From contig JAIOQD010000776.1 of assembly GCA_021413595.1 (NCBI GenBank), forward strand, positions 1-5,959: a DNA stretch of 5,959 nt, given 5' to 3'. Source of the stretch: Bacteroidota bacterium. Its GTDB lineage: Bacteria > Bacteroidota > Bacteroidia > 2-12-FULL-35-15. The notes beneath the pieces were generated by a model. It ran no database searches. It had not been told where the DNA came from and worked only from the letters and a program-made list of their open reading frames with translations. The position numbers and the translations under genes were made by a program. This document shows positions 5,781 through 5,959 of this stretch, piece by piece; positions within the stretch are counted from its first letter, which is position 1; every line of letters begins with the position of its first letter.

Positions 5781-5959
5781 TTAATAGGTATAAGAAACCG
5801 TTAATCTATCATATTGGTAAACAGGAATAATAATCGCAACTACTGATCCGGTAAGCGTATATTGATTGGTAACTGTTAAAGGCAAGCCATTCAGTTCTAC
5901 TGTTATTCCTGTAGCCGCAGCTGGAGCATTTGCAAGTGAATAGGTTCTGGCTGTGCTTG
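5781..5959 (-). CDS. Phage-structural-like protein, C-terminal end, partial
   Basis: The last 58 residues of a protein whose start lies beyond the window, ending in two successive TAA stops (5783-5781 and 5780-5778). The tail reads STARTYSLANAPAAATGITV, then ELNGLPLTV, a YTLTGS turn, and closes with YDRLTVSYTY. This is the plan of a short beta-sandwich repeat common in phage tail and baseplate-associated proteins: '...LANAP...v.v.LNG......Y...g..i....p...D...v.Y.Y'. No catalytic residues are recognisable; the role is structural or adhesive by resemblance only. It stops 8 bases before the ATG of the 575-residue exported protein on the same strand, so the two are almost certainly one transcription unit, and similar composition suggests related function. 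Whether this protein also has a signal peptide cannot be seen. Confidence 0.6.
   Translation of the reverse strand, partial: STARTYSLANAPAAATGITVELNGLPLTVTNQYTLTGSVVAIIIPVYQYDRLTVSYTY

Overview
The window looks like chromosomal DNA of a member of the Bacteroidota. It is A+T-rich, start codons lack strong Shine-Dalgarno sequences, there are matches to the TAnnTTTG -7 promoter element typical of that phylum, and there is a DUF4296-type lipoprotein, a family I know from Bacteroidota. The genus cannot be read from this sequence.

Positions 1-2650 are ordinary chromosomal genes. The window opens inside the C-terminal end of an NAD-dependent epimerase/dehydratase (+). A small DUF4296 lipoprotein gene (-) converges on it. 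Divergent from the lipoprotein is a short-chain dehydrogenase/reductase (SDR, +), followed 54 bases later by a two-domain vicinal oxygen chelate (VOC) protein (+). The SDR and VOC genes probably form an operon; their substrates cannot be told from sequence.

Positions 2650-3752 hold two proteins I do not recognise: a small exported protein (best start 2728) and an acidic cytoplasmic protein of 124 residues, the latter with a plausible promoter of its own. Positions 3753-4044 are non-coding and contain a perfect 22-base A/T palindrome, a stem-loop and a G/C-rich inverted repeat. They lie between converging transcription units and probably carry the transcription ends.

Positions 4045-5959 are the unusual part. 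Two minus-strand genes, 8 bases apart, encode proteins built from modules of phage tail fibres and tail-associated proteins. The complete one (575 residues) starts with a clear Sec signal peptide. It continues with low-complexity Ser/Thr/Ala/Gly beta-repeat segments carrying phage-type motifs (VSGTNTGD, DETGTGAAVFGTSPTL, VVNGGTGQSSYTNGQLLIGN) and ends in a glycine-rich domain of about 215 residues. The upstream one is cut by the window edge and ends in a segment like those common in phage structural proteins (TVELNGLPL...VSYTY). The signal peptide argues for a cell-surface or secreted adhesin-like protein rather than a cytoplasmically assembled virion part, although a prophage origin cannot be excluded. 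This pair is the best candidate for something undescribed.
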